Source of the DNA: Hypholoma sublateritium FD-334 SS-4
Lineage: Eukaryota; Basidiomycota; Agaricomycetes; Agaricales; Strophariaceae
Direction of reading: 5' to 3'
DNA length: 64,000 nucleotides
NCBI GenBank assembly: GCA_000827495.1
Contig: KN817622.1
Span: forward strand, 62,001 to 126,000
Shown here one piece after another: positions 46,733 through 59,438 of the stretch. The translations under genes were made by a program, and so were the position numbers. Under the pieces are notes generated by a model that was given only the letters and a program-made list of their open reading frames with translations, had not been told where the DNA came from and searched no databases. Each line of letters opens with the position of its first letter. Within the stretch, counting starts at the first letter, position 1.

Positions 46733-48364
46733 CTACAACTTGCGAATTTCGTACATCAGTTGAAGCGGGTCGTATTTGAAGTTGAGAACCTCGGGGTCGC
46801 CACTTCCGCAGGTGTACGACTGCGACTCTTGGCCCGCCTTCCACATCACCTTCATACCCGACATCTCATCCAAGAAAGCGAAATTGACGGGGAACCCGGC
46901 AAGCGGGTGGAGCTCCAAGTCGAAAACCCCAATCGGTGTGCCCATTTCGCGTCGCCAGTGTAAGAAGGGAAGGACCATGTCAACGTTGGTCGGCGCGATG
47001 AAGGGAGCAACCTTGATGGTACGGAGACTAGGAAAAATCTTGAATTCCGAGTCGCTTCTAAGCAAGAAATCCATGCCGTCCGGCGTAAGCTCTAACTCCT
47101 CTATCGACACAAGCGATTTGAAGAGCTTCAAGAAACCTGGATCGGATGCTGGTAAACCATGCGAGTCGATATAGAATGATTTTACGCTTTTGAAGTCACA
47201 GTCGGTAAGTGCACTGAGGAGAAAGGGTAATTCGTCGGGAACTACGTCGACCTTGAACTTGAAGTCTGGCGATGTCGAGTCGTTGAGCGAAGAGATAGAA
47301 TTTGTGTAAAATGTAAATGAGGAGAGGTGAATGTTAATGGATATCGAAGGTACGTTATATGTCTTGAGATAGCTTTTTGAATAGCGCGTGAGGACACGGT
47401 GGGTAGTTTCCAGATTGCCTAGGATGTTGGCCTCTCCACTGCGCGTCTCCAGGTAGATGCGGCATCCGGCGGAGGCTGTTATGTGATCCAGAAGAGGCAT
47501 ACAAGCCCCGGTCGATCCGGAAACGTGAATATTACAGAGTTGAGGAAGGTCGACAAAAGGGAGATATGAATCCTGCCCGGGAACGAGTAATAGATTGACT
47601 GATAGGGATCGCAATGATTCCATAGTTTGGAAGGCCTGGAGGATTTGGGGGACGTCAAAAGACGGCGATAGCTTGAGCGTTTGAAGGCGAGAAAAGCACA
47701 ATGCAGAAAGAGGGAAGTTGAGATTTGTGGGTATGAAATGGCGAAGGGAAGGCGCGTCGTTCGAAAAAATTTGGTAGTCTTCAGCAATGAAGATGTCCGA
47801 GAGGCTGTTGAGCCCGAAATGAATATGGAAGAGTTCGAGATTGGGAGCGGGGCGATGAAGGACGTGCCATCGTTTTCGTGATATTTCTGTCGAGCGAATT
47901 CCAACCTCCATCACCTCAATACGTAGCCGTCGTATACGAGGCCAAAACTCGTCGAGGATGGACAAGAAATATTCCCCCTTGGCCTTCCACGTATCGTGGC
48001 TTGGATAGAATCTAACGCACCCCTTGACATTCAACAGCGCCTGCCCCGTTCTAGAAAGAACTTCCTTCCTCCAGCACTCGTTGCTCCACCAGAGAGCTTC
48101 AATGTCGATAAGCTGGGCCCAAAGGGAGGGAGACTGCAGCAGCACATTTCGCCACAACGTGCATACTTGAGAAGTAGAACGAATGACGTTCAGGGGATGG
48201 AGGCTTCGATTTTGCTGGCTGGGGCTACTGGTGTACGAGAGGTCCATGTCCATCTCCGCGTTCTCCAGAAATATTGACCAGAGGAGGAACTGGTCTAGCT
48301 TGAATATGGCCGCGCGCTGCGGCATGGTTCGTGTGTCGATAGGCATTAGAGCTTCGTATGACAA
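46733..48364 (-). CDS. F-box-like protein, single exon, 543 aa
   Basis: Such proteins probably act as substrate receptors of SCF ubiquitin ligases. The N-terminal 100 residues carry a degenerate F-box of the basidiomycete type: a leader, then LLWSIFLENAEMD, VIRSTSQVCTLWRNVLLQSP and SLWAQLIDIE. The rest (about residues 130-540) is leucine-rich and irregular, with patterns such as LQTLKLSP, LRSLSVNL and IEELELTP that fit an LRR-like substrate-binding part. Agaricomycetes carry hundreds of such genes, usually with few introns. The substrate is unknown. Confidence 0.85.
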   Translation of the reverse strand: MSYEALMPIDTRTMPQRAAIFKLDQFLLWSIFLENAEMDMDLSYTSSPSQQNRSLHPLNVIRSTSQVCTLWRNVLLQSPSLWAQLIDIEALWWSNECWRKEVLSRTGQALLNVKGCVRFYPSHDTWKAKGEYFLSILDEFWPRIRRLRIEVMEVGIRSTEISRKRWHVLHRPAPNLELFHIHFGLNSLSDIFIAEDYQIFSNDAPSLRHFIPTNLNFPLSALCFSRLQTLKLSPSFDVPQILQAFQTMESLRSLSVNLLLVPGQDSYLPFVDLPQLCNIHVSGSTGACMPLLDHITASAGCRIYLETRSGEANILGNLETTHRVLTRYSKSYLKTYNVPSISINIHLSSFTFYTNSISSLNDSTSPDFKFKVDVVPDELPFLLSALTDCDFKSVKSFYIDSHGLPASDPGFLKLFKSLVSIEELELTPDGMDFLLRSDSEFKIFPSLRTIKVAPFIAPTNVDMVLPFLHWRREMGTPIGVFDLELHPLAGFPVNFAFLDEMSGMKVMWKAGQESQSYTCGSGDPEVLNFKYDPLQLMYEIRKL

Positions 48365-49892
48365 TCAGTACGGGAACTGGAAAGGTTATAAATGAATGAA
48401 TGAAAGACACTCAACGAAATTATCCTACGTGGCTGATCGATGAAAGAGATGTTCTGTGATGTAGGCGTGGAAGTCCAGCCTCAATGCTGCGAATGACGAA
48501 GCATGCAATGAAGGTTCCTTTCAGACATGTTGTCAAATACAGGGTCTATTTTGAGTTACGCCGGCCAAGGATCAGTCGAAGCTGCAGATCCAGAGGTCCG
48601 GATTGCTACGGTTCCATGTGCAAGTCAACATTTTTGCTGTACCTGTTCCGACAGCGGGCCTCGGTCATTTCGTGTGGGAGACCGACAGCAGCGATAATCG
48701 GTATAATACAGTGAACAGTGAAGAGATATCTTTTTGAAGGAGATATATGACCTTATACGAGTACGTAGGAGTGTTGCGGGGCGTGAGTGACATAGTTTCC
48801 AGATAAAAAGTTCGTGGAAGTGGCAAGGAAGTGGAACGAAGGAAGTGACTCGGACGCGTGTGCCGTGCCTCGCTTGGGTGACGGGTCGCCCTATCTATAA
48901 ATAGCACGCAGATTTGCCAGCTCAAGCGCTCAGCGATGCCAGGTCAGGTTGAAGATCGGCCAAGGCAGTCGGATATTTAATACAATTGTAATTCAATAGG
49001 GATACTTATCGGTGACTAGTTTGTTCGTTACTTACTACAGCGCGAAAGGTTACTTGTTACCTGTAGCAGGAAGTGCTGGCGTTGTGCTGGCGTTTAGACT
49101 CACAACCTTTGGCTTTCTGGTAGGACTGCTTGGCCCAAGCTTGGCCGCTCTCGTAATTTCTTGGAAGATTGCCGAACACTCAATATCAAGGATCCTGGTG
49201 GGAAGCAGGCCCAGAGACGACCTAGATAAGTCGCCATGAGGGCGCAGGAAGTCCTAGGAAGTCCTAGAGGGTGCTGGACCCACTTCAAACTGTATGTATG
49301 AGTTACAACGTGTCGACAAATGTTCCGGCTATGGGCGGGAAGCTTACCAATACCGGGAAAGACAGCCCTCGGCGAGTACATGGACGCCACGAATTCGACT
49401 CCATTAGACTACATTGCTACCGCGACTTACAGCGACCGATCCCGGCGTAGTTCCGTATCCACCCGGTCTACAAGAGTCTACAGCTTCTTGAAAATTATAC
49501 GCCGCAATTTGGCATGAGGGCTTTAATTGGCAAATTGCCAATCAGAGTAAGAATCGTATCAATGTAGAGCTGCAGCAATGATACTGACATACTCCCCTCG
49601 ACTCTCCTCTAGGCAGTGTTAATATTATGACGACATTCCTCAATGACTTCACTGGACGGAAGATATATTTTACCTAGCCAGGAGGTTCCACTGCCCCCAA
49701 ACTGCTCCAGTCCGGAACTGTCTAGGTGAAGGGCGAGGTTTCTCCGAAAACTGGAAGCTGATATTGGCGAGGTGATAGGATATCTGTAGGCCCCAAAATA
49801 CCTTGTAAGAACGAATATTTGGGTTAGACTACGAACTCTGATTTAATTGTATCCATGATAGTCGTGTAAACCCATTTGCCGTACCCACTCCT
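48365..49892. other. Intergenic, no gene recognised
   Basis: Begins with a short AATG tandem run near 48392. A plus frame at 49012-49239 encodes hydrophobic stretches but lacks an ATG at its head and has no paralogue. Nothing else is supported. Confidence 0.4.
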
Positions 49893-52800
49893 CTATTTCT
49901 GAGTGCGACGTTCCTTCTTGAAGTGGTTCGACATGAGGAACGCGATATCTAATGAAATAAAATGGAGAATTTTGGTCAGCATCCATCCCGACAAGATATG
50001 CGATCACATACCTAAGCTTTGCTCGAAATTCAACCTAGGATCGCAGAAAGACTATAGCGAAAATATGTCAAGGACATGCACCAGAGCCAGAAGAACCAAG
50101 ACACTCACCTGATACCTGAGCTCCAATTCTTCTTCGGACAGCTCCATGCTTCCACCGAGACATTCAGTCACAGAATAGCCTTCCTCGTTCAGCTCTCCGG
50201 TGAATTCAAGGCTGACACCGTTGAGCTGCGAACCACAAGCCGTGTGGATCCGCAACGACGAGGTGATCTCAGAAATAATATTGTTGAAGTGACGCGTTTT
50301 CAGGCCCGAAGCCGAGGTTTGGGTGCTGAGTGTCATTAATTAGTAGGTTTATAATAGAATGAAACGTGGGGAATTCGATGGGCAACTTCGGAGCATAAGT
50401 GGCCCGCGATTGTGAGGAGGCCTATAGATGGCTCATAGATGGCTCACCGACAGCGACACCCCTGGTGGGCTAGATTTTCAGAGAAATGAGATGCGAAGCC
50501 AGAGCTCGACTCCTTCTCTGTGGGATCGCTGCCTGGCGACAATGCGCAGGCAATCGGTCCGTTGATCTCGTCATTCCTACGGATGCATTGAATCTCGTCC
50601 GCCATGGCCCCGGTAGGCTACAGCCTTGTCGCTCACGGCATATCGAGAAGGCGAAGTATGGACGACTCGGGCATAGCGATACTGGAAGGCGTATGGGGGA
50701 TGCAGCCAGAAGCAGAAGAGCACCAGACTCGGTCATGAGATTAAAAATACGTACTTTCCATGCATGGGGTCGCATATCCATGCTACTGGGTGGCCTGATT
50801 CCTTCACGGCGTGGATGTGAGCAGGCAGGTGATCATCGATCTGGAAAAACGAGAACCGCGTATCAATACAATGTTCACAAAATGGAACCGGACAATGGAA
50901 CTGGGGAAAAGGAAGAATCTTTGAGAGTACATGTCAACTATCGTATGACATATCCGGAGCTGCAACGAAACGACAGGCGAAGGAAGAACAGAAACTCGTA
51001 AATGGAACTGGGGTGGGACAGTCCTGAGAAACCAAAATAGCAAACGCGCGGGAAAACAGACGGCATGAGAAAACCTGAGCCGCACGCCAATGATATAGCC
51101 TGCGTCCCGTTTCTTGGCCAAAGCGACACATGCATGTTTCACCAAGAAAGAGACACACAAACGACACGGAAAATCTGGAAGCAGAGGATGCAACTAGATT
51201 TGCGTAATCGTTCGCAGCGCAGGGTTGTCGATTCTCGAAGCCATGGGAGCGCTGATGTCGGACGGAACCCAACCCATGATGCACTTTAGAACCAGAATCC
51301 GCGCAAAGGAAGGAATAAAAACCAAGCAGCTTGAATGTATCGTTCAAGTCTCGCACACCAGAGAATCACGCCCCCGCAATGAAGCCTTGATAAGGATGGC
51401 GATAACGGTCTTAGGCGTCGCAGGCGTTTTCCCCCCAGGGCGAAAGAAGATGTACAATGGCCGCTCCAAAAACGCGAAAGGAGGCAAAGGGAAGATAACA
51501 ATTAGGCGAAGTGGGACCACTCACTTTTGGTGCACCGTATCGTGTGATAAGCGTGATTCGGCCGCTTTCTCTATCAGGATTGACGACTGTGGGGAGTGAA
51601 ACGGAAGCATTAGATTTAATTTCGTGGGTGTCAACAGAGAAAAGAAGAGAGAGATGAAGATGACATAAGAAAGACGAAATGGTGTAAGGGGTGTTCTAAG
51701 TCAACCCAAGCCAGATTTCTCGTCGATTGACGATGGTAAAATATAGGTTCCTTCACAATAATGGTTCCCATGCGAAAAAAAGGGATGTATTTCCTCGCCC
51801 ATCGAAAACCACTAATCGAACACCCATACCCACATCCAGAAACACCCAAAGCACACAGCGGCATAGATGATACAAAACGTATGAAACGTACGCACCATCT
51901 AGCACCCTAACCAGCTCCGCGCTCTCCATCGTCGGCCCAACCTTGATCCCAATCGGATTCCTGATCCCGCGGAAATACTCCACGTGTGCGCCCGTCAGCT
52001 GGCGCGTGCGGTCTCCGATCCAGAGGAAGTGTGCGCCGGTGTTGTAGAACGCCTTCTTCGCGCTTGCTGGACCCGCCGCTGCGGCGATGCTAGTGATGGG
52101 TGTTGGAAGTGTGGCTGGGTTCCTGGTGCCAGTAGCGGCAGTGGCGGCGGACGTGCCTGCTGCGCGTGCGACGACAGCAGGTACGGGGAGTTCGCGTGTC
52201 AGCGCCGTCTCGTACCCGAGCATCAGGCCTTCGTGGCTGACAGTGCATTAACGTCAATAACAGCGGGTAGCAGGATAAGACTAGCGCACACACCTAGTAT
52301 AAAAATCCACCTCGCCGAGCGTACCACGCCCGCCGCCATGCTCATATGGCAGTGCTGCGCCAGCGTCGACGCCTATAGTCTGGCTGAAGTCTAGGGCGTC
52401 AGAGAGGCCGTCTACGATCACTTCGAACTCGCGTCTGTAATAACGGTCAGAGTCAGTTGGCGGGGTTCTGAAACATGCGAATGTCGAAGGGACCAAAATC
52501 GGAGATAGAAAAGGAAGAAAAGCAAGTAACGTTCCGCGAAAAAAGGAGGTGAGGACGTCAGTTGAATGCGAAAGTTCTAATATGGACCCTTGGAAGCGTC
52601 TCTCGATAACCCATTCAACGCTAAGTCATCCACCAAAATCGCTCCACACTAGTGTAGACGGAAGTGCACGAGTGAACGGAAAAAGAAACTAGATCGTGCG
52701 ACTGAGAACGGCCGGTGGACGGAGCTCGACACGTTGTGACGACAACCCTAAACCCACGTTTGAGTGCCCTGCGGGAGGCATGCTGGTATTTCCTTTTCGA

Positions 52801-55186
52801 AGGGGAGCAGGATCAATGTGGCGGTGGCGGCGCAACATCGATTGGAATACCTCCCGAGGCGTAAGTGCGGTCTCACGCGAAAAATAACGCGCCAGACCAT
52901 TATAATGTGAAGGAGAGCCCAACGGGCCGCTCGAAACGAGAGCACACCAAGATAAAAAGTATAGATAAAAGTGAAGCGCAATCCAAAAGCAAGAGCAAAA
53001 TCCAAAAGTAAAAGCAAATAGCAAGTAACCAGATGCGCGGAGTTCCACCATCGATGGGAGTCGAGAGGATGCATATATCGAGAGCGTATTTACACACTCC
53101 CCAAAGTAAATCAAGTGTCGGCGATCAAGCTGACAATGCTCTCGCACGCAGACGGCATAGGCATCCGCCAATCAAGGAAAGCAAAACAGAACAAAAGAGT
53201 GCGATAAAGCCCAAACGTACCTCAAAGCCTCGCTTCGAACGTGCTCTAAGCTCCATTCTCGTGGGTGATGCAAACTCGCAAAGCCAGACGTCAGTAAGCT
53301 GCGTAGGCAATTGAGGGTGGTTGTAGAGTGAAAGTAAGCACTAGTGATACGAGGAATCAGTAGAGTCCTTATATGCATTATTGCCGATGCGCACCTAAGC
53401 AACCGCTCGGGATCGGGTCTACGGTCTTTTGGATCCAATCTGAAAGTTGAGGTATCGCCGACAGAACCAAGAACGGAGAATAGATAAGGTATAAAAAAGT
53501 TTGGTGAAGGCTGTTAAATCGACAGGATTTAGAATATAGACAGACGCACCCGTTAACATTGTCTCCTCTAAAACTAAGAATCTTCTCTCCGTTGACGGTT
53601 TCGTAATTACTACTGCGCGGTTTGGCGTACTGGCCGGCGATACGTCCGATCCTGACCTGTAAGAAATCGAAAAAAGGAGAACGAACAGCTTAGCATGTGG
53701 ATCAGTTGTAGATAAGTTGCTATAATGCAGAGCAATACGAAGTGTAACCGGTCAACAAGACGCTTGAATGCGAACCAGGATCTACAAGAATATCGGACAC
53801 GCAAAGTAATGAGCAACTCACGACTGGAAGACGCGCACCCCAGATCAAAACAAGGGAGAACGACAGGATGAGTCCGATTTTGGCGGATATATTCTCCTGT
53901 AAAAGTATTTATCAGCGTTGGTGCCCTATGACTGTGCTTGTATAAATGGACCGGAAAATTCTTGGGCATTGAGAACAGAACAAATGAAGCGGAAACAGAA
54001 TTTAGAACCAGGTTCCGCATCGAATTTTCATCTCGGCGAGTTCTAAATAGATAAGTAAAGACGTATAAAGGCGGTAGAAACTTCTTTCGTCATCGGAGAG
54101 CGGGAAAACTTCATATGGTCAAATGGAAGATTAACGGGAAAAGACCAAGAACGTCGAGCTTTGCGATGGATTTGGATGGAAGGAAAATTCGGAAATGGGA
54201 AGCTGAGGAAAGCCGTCACAGTTGACACAGATTGGAAGTTGAAACGATCACGAAAGCGGATATTGACTGCATCTGAAGGCACATTGGATGAAGGGGAAAC
54301 ATTGGAGCAAAGAGAGAACATAGTCGACTCGGAAATGCTGCTGTGGAAAGTGGCGTAACAGAAAGAACGGGGAAGGAAAAAGAACCCAGACGAAAAGCTT
54401 ACATAAGTGCATGCATCAAAGCTCTCCGCGCAGTCGCCGGCATGTAGGAGGAACGCTTCGCCGCGCTGCACTTGTGACAGTTGGTGTCTAAGGCGTTCAA
54501 TCTGAATCCGCAAGAAAGAAAACGGTGGCCCCGAGGAATATGCGCATTCGGCATTTGAATAGTCGAACAGAATGAGCATTCCAGTACGTAGATCAGTGTG
54601 TATATGCGCCCCGGAAGATTTTTGTCAGGCCAGATAGAGGCGGGTGGAGATCCCGTGTCCAATGCCCATCGAAGTTTCGAGTCGAGTGACGTTTTAGGTA
54701 ACAGGATACACGCAAAGTTTCACGTTGACACGAGCCAGAAAGCCAGAGACAAATGGTATGGAGAGACCGCAGAGACAGTCGAGAGGAGTTGCGTAAAGGC
54801 CACCAAACCACGTCCAGGTGCCGCAAGGTAACATAGCATAAGGTAAAAGATGAGATCCAGTCAGTCGAGATCTTGGATCACTCCACGTAGCTCACGCACC
54901 TCGGAGGGCGTAACTAGAGGAGGCAGGGTGTTCAATTTCTCCAGGACTCTACAACGCTCTTGAGTACCTCATTCCTTTCATTCCCCCGAAATCGTCCTAG
55001 GGCCTAGGAGATGGCGGCGAGCAGTGTAACAATTGTCTGGACTTACTTGTCGAGGTGATCTTGGTCTGGATATGCCACATCCTGCGAATTAGAAGAGTTA
55101 GCAGTAGCGCCAGAAAGGTCTCCCGCGCGACACACCTGCGCTATGGGGTTCTCCTTCCATGATGTCGGGCTCCAGTTTACGGGCAT
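49893..55186 (-). CDS. Class II DAHP synthase (3-deoxy-7-phosphoheptulonate synthase), 15 exons, 507 aa
   Basis: Condenses phosphoenolpyruvate and erythrose 4-phosphate, the first step of the shikimate pathway. Exons (minus): 55136-55186, 55047-55081, 54900-54948, 54403-54501, 53822-53896, 53550-53656, 53395-53439, 53221-53340, 52294-52434, 51896-52236, 51525-51586, 50755-50840, 50109-50325, 50012-50051, 49893-49948; 1524 nt in frame. Landmarks in order: [148 protein letters not shown]. Class II is distinct from the yeast Aro3/Aro4 type. An Ala/Thr-rich insertion lies before the GAHFLW segment. Six introns exceed 300 nt (398, 506, 786, 309, 684 and 429), which hides the gene from simple frame searches. 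Confidence 0.93.
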
Positions 55187-56728
55187 TGTATGAGGTTTCA
55201 AGGTAGAACTTTCGAGACAAAAACAGGACGAGTGATCCGGTTGATAAACTTCGAGAGAATGGGGTTAGATGTGCTCTAGGATCCTCGGAGAGCCAGGAGA
55301 GTGGGTGGTGCACGGTGGAACGAAAGAGGTGGTGGCTACCAGGAGTCGCAGCATATCGATCCCGGATCTCGATAGCGCACTTGCCGAATGTGGGCCGTGT
55401 TCAAGCCCCGCCGGCAATATGCGGGTAGTACGTTTATGTATTCGTTCTTCGACCACTTCATATATTACAAGGCAACACCATGAGCGGTGTACGAATCGCC
55501 TCGGACATGACTTGGATGGTACATGCTTTATCCAGATCTTTTATCTATAACAATGGTTCAGTCACTGAAGAGTCTGTCACTAAAGCGCTCAACGGACCAA
55601 CTTATCCACCGAGGCTCGGGAATGTTGCGCGGGAATACTATGCGGAGATCCCAGTCCCGTCTTTTCTATTATGTACTTTACTCGCAGTTCCAATTATTCA
55701 TAATTTTTTTCAAGCGCGGCTATCCGCATACATCTCACTCTGTGCGCCGAACCTTCACTGACTCGGATATGGGACTACATGTGACACGATGAATATAGTG
55801 ATACTAAAGCTCCCATTTATGTCTCCGCGATGTATAGGTATTTTTGGCGAGCGGAACTACCGTGGCACACTCTTTTTTAACATCGGCCTTTGATGAATTT
55901 CACGCTATGCATACGGAGGATGGCCAAGGCTGTCCGTCTCTAAGTACTTCTCCTTGAACATTTTGCGTTTGTGGGTGCGCAAGCTAGGACACGCGGTCTT
56001 GGTGTGTTACCGCTACACAGACTGAGAATAGGTACATACTAATTAGCCCGCGGATTATGCAGGGGTGCCGTCCGTAGGCTCCCAGCGACAGACGCCGATT
56101 TTTGGCAGTGTCGATCATGTCATACGCGAGACCTCATCGATCATCGCTTACATATAGGACCATTTTAGTACAGTGTAGGCGACTGCCAAAATTGAGTGTG
56201 TCAATGGGAGTATGTGCTATAGATCTATAGATGCCTATAAGGCTTCGAGCTCTAGTGATGAAGACGGCATACTGCAATACATTATTCATTGGCTATGAGC
56301 ATGCGGCGTGCGCTATGTACTGAAGAAATTTTAATTATTTTCAATACTGTGCGCGTCCAAGGAGTTCCAATGGGAAGTCTTCTCATCCCAACGTACATCA
56401 TCAACCCAGCATCTCGAAGCCCGATCTGCGATCTAGTACAACTACACAACGAAACGCCGATATATCCAACCGACTTCCCAGCCAAAATAAGCTCATTCTT
56501 CTCCTCCCGATCCCACGGGCACAGCGCATCTCACTTTGGGTTGGGGCTCTCGTACGTACCGCGCACATTCCTGAATGGTCTGCTCTAAAATTTGAATGAA
56601 ACGAGTATATATAGACCCCAGTTCCTCCTTGGAGGTCTCAATCACATCTCCCCAGCTTCCGCGTGCCCTCTGGAACCGCTCCTTACTGCTGCAAGAATTT
56701 TCCTTTCAACTTTGAAAAAAGGCCAGCC
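55187..56728. other. Divergent intergenic region
   Basis: Lies between the starts of the DAHP synthase gene and the methyltransferase gene. Frames at 55480-55761 and 56289-56588 are unassigned. A TATATATA run at 56606-56613 is the likely core promoter of the rightward gene. Confidence 0.4.
56606..56613 (+). promoter_or_regulatory. TATA box of ICMT gene
   Basis: TATATATA, about 116 nt before the ATG at 56729. Confidence 0.45.
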
Positions 56729-57491
56729 ATGTCCCTCGCTCGCGCCGTCCTCGTCACGTTCCAAGCTCTATGCAATGGCCTCGCGTGCACGCCTCCAAAC
56801 CCAACGCGTCCAGATACGCGATACCACACAGAACAGCTCTACATTCTCCAAATCGCACCTCTGATATTCAAGGTAGCCCATATATTCTGTTGTGCGTAGT
56901 GACTATCTAACGGTATCCACCTAGTGTCATCAAATGATTGCCTATGCCTGTGCCTTCTTCGAGGTGGCCTTCTACCTGCGTAGTCTCTTCCCCACGCCTT
57001 CATCGCCTGCGCTGAGCACGCTTTCAAACCTCATTTGCCCGATCTCACCGCCGCCCCCACCGACGTTGCTGCGCCCCACCCCGCTTTTCGTCCTCGGTGT
57101 ACTGGCTGTCGCACTTGGCACGTACATCCGCCTCGATTGCTTCCGCATCCTCGGCCCGCTCTTCACGTTCGACCTGACGGTGCACCCCGCTCACCGCCTG
57201 GTCACGACGCGCTTCTACGCCTACGTGCGCCACCCTGCGTACACAGGGTCCCTGCTTCTTGTATTCGGGCTTGCGTTCAGCCATCTCACACCGGGCTCGT
57301 GGATGACCGCGTGCGGCCCCCTGCGCGGGCGCACTGCGGGTGCGGTGTGGGCCGCTTGGTGGCTGTGGACATGGTGCGTCGGGATCAGCCGCGCCGACGC
57401 GGAGGACAAACAGATGCGCCAGCGGTTCGGGAAAGAGTGGGAAGCGTGGGCCAGCGCAGTGCAGTGGTGGTTCCTCCCCGGCCTCATCTGA
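56729..57491 (+). CDS. Protein-S-isoprenylcysteine O-methyltransferase, 2 exons, 236 aa
   Basis: ER membrane enzyme (Ste14/ICMT family) that methylates the C-terminal prenylcysteine of Ras-like proteins and mating pheromones, using S-adenosylmethionine. Exons 56729-56872 and 56925-57491 total 711 nt in frame. Hydrophobic segments are seen near the start of exon 2 (MIAYACAFFEVAFYL), at PLFVLGVLAVALG and around SLLLVFGLAF. The family signature YVRHPAYTG is at about residue 148, followed by ADAEDKQMRQRFGKEWEAW, where conserved acidic and Tyr/Trp residues of the catalytic tail lie. It is on the short side for a eukaryotic ICMT. Exon 2 is GC-rich and has long shadow frames on both strands. Confidence 0.9.
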
Positions 57492-59438
57492 GCGCGCGGT
57501 GCCGGTTATCCAAGACCCCCGCCCGGTTTGTTATGTGAGCGACTTGAACTTCTGATGTGTTTCCACCGCTTACCGTGGGCACACCGCGACAGTGTATCTT
57601 GATACCCTATGTACAGTATCTGGAGCCACTAGTTAGAACACCTTAGACGATCATCAACCTCAATTTACGAACTAAAAGAACACAAAATCAACGCCGCTCA
57701 CAAAATCAGTCTCGGTCAGAGATTACGACTCTCCTCAGATAGCACTACTTAGCATTGATATATTCCTACATGTTATCTTGCTTTAGTCAAAGGTGTATTT
57801 TCTCATCGTCATTTTCTGCGCCGGTCCGCCGTCAGCGATGCCTTTACTTTATATCCTTTAACGTTTCCCATTCAAAGAATTTGAACCACGCCTGACAGAA
57901 GACTCTACACGTATTTCAAGTATCCGTACTATATGCCCCACCGGGATAAAAAACATACTTTGATAACACATTGCTATTCCTCGGCGATTTTGCTATCCCG
58001 GCGTGTCCCACACAAGGCTGTGAGTCCTGTCGATGTCAGTCTGTATGGTCTAGAGTCGTTTCTGAAACTAAAAATATTCAATAGCGTTAAATTCATCGAA
58101 GGCCACCTTTATGAGGAATGTGCAGTTTCGCCGCTCCCAGACTCCATGATTGAACAGCCCCACGAAGTTAAAGTCAAGCAAAGCGGCGTCATATGGAGTG
58201 TGTTATCACGCACTGGGGGTTTCGGTACAAATACAACTTTAAGGGCAAAGTTCACATAAATATAGGTTGGGGTTTGGACCCCCTAGCCGCGGTGCCCATT
58301 TAACTGAAAAGCAAACAAAGCCCATGGAGCACGTCCCATACAGGTAGTGGAATATTCTGCTACATAAACGGGTATCTACTATACACGAAAAGATAAGAGA
58401 ACGGCGCCCGTATCTATTCATAGTGTTTACTTTACGCCAATTGATCAGAGCACGATTGACAGAGATTCCGCGTGCACAAACACATCCCCACTAAATTTAA
58501 GGATCCATGCTCTCATGATCTGGCGATGTGACACTGAACCCTGCACGACGAAGCTATCGACCCCTGCCGATCCCGCTTCTACAGAAGATTTCTCACAGCA
58601 CTGGGCGCAGTATGCAAGGCTAGACTCCGGCGTGGGACGGTCATTTCATTGGCGGCCAATGGCAGCCAATTGCTCTCCTCTGAGAAACTCTTACTGTCGA
58701 GGTAGGCAGATATGCGAAGAATCATTCGAACTAACGCGTTGACGGAAAATCATACCGCACAGCCTGAGGCGAATGGGCTTCCTATGCTACAACGTTCCTC
58801 CGGAGAATTGCTCACGAAAGTCGAAGGCGCTGGCAAAAAAAGAGCTTAAGTCCTCGGACTTGACGTGTGCATGAGCGCGATATTGTAACGAGAATGCAGA
58901 TATTTTTGAAGTCGAAACCTTCCAAAGTTCATCAGAACTCATGTGTGCGTTACCTATTGATAATCATTCTGATCGTTGGAAGGAACTCGGCATGCTTAAT
59001 TTGTCTCACAAATTTCATGGTATTTGATATTTGTCAGTTAACTGACAGAGTAATGACATCTCTGATTGTTGGGGAAATGATTTTCAGAGTCGCGCAGTCA
59101 ATACACCGAAATACTTGATAGAAAACTGCTCAAACAAATTACAAGTAGGTGGACACCCGCTATTACCCTCCTACATTGTACAAGTGCGAGCTCTTCGTGA
59201 TGTATTTATCATTATAAAAAATAGTCAGAGAAGTAAATAGCTTGTTCTTGTTGCATAGAGACCGATCCGGACAGCTTTTTGTGGGCGTTTTGTTCGGTCG
59301 CCAACGAAGAGGATGCGCGCTTAAAGAGGGAAGCAGCAAGCTGAAGGGTATAAAATTGGATTCTTTCCGAACGGTATCCATCATTTGCCCATCACCCCCA
59401 TTAGCCCTCTGGTAGAGAGTACAACTACTTAAATTTCT
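57492..59438. other. Intergenic, one unassigned frame
   Basis: A plus frame at 57933-58259 (108 codons from ATG) is continuous but has no recognisable domain or neighbouring exon. The remainder shows nothing. An ATTATAAAAA run lies near 59212 on the plus strand, too far upstream to assign to the next gene. Confidence 0.35.

Noticed and set aside
49012..49239. Small hydrophobic protein
   Set aside because: The frame has no ATG at its head and no paralogue; chance is the simplest explanation.
52689..53171. 160-codon minus-strand frame with hydrophobic segments
   Set aside because: Falls wholly inside the 786-nt intron 8 of the DAHP synthase gene, is pyrimidine-biased, and has no recognisable domain.
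54043..54579. 178-codon minus-strand frame taken as one protein
   Set aside because: Only its piece at 54403-54501 is an exon of the DAHP synthase gene; the remainder is read-through into introns 3 and 4.
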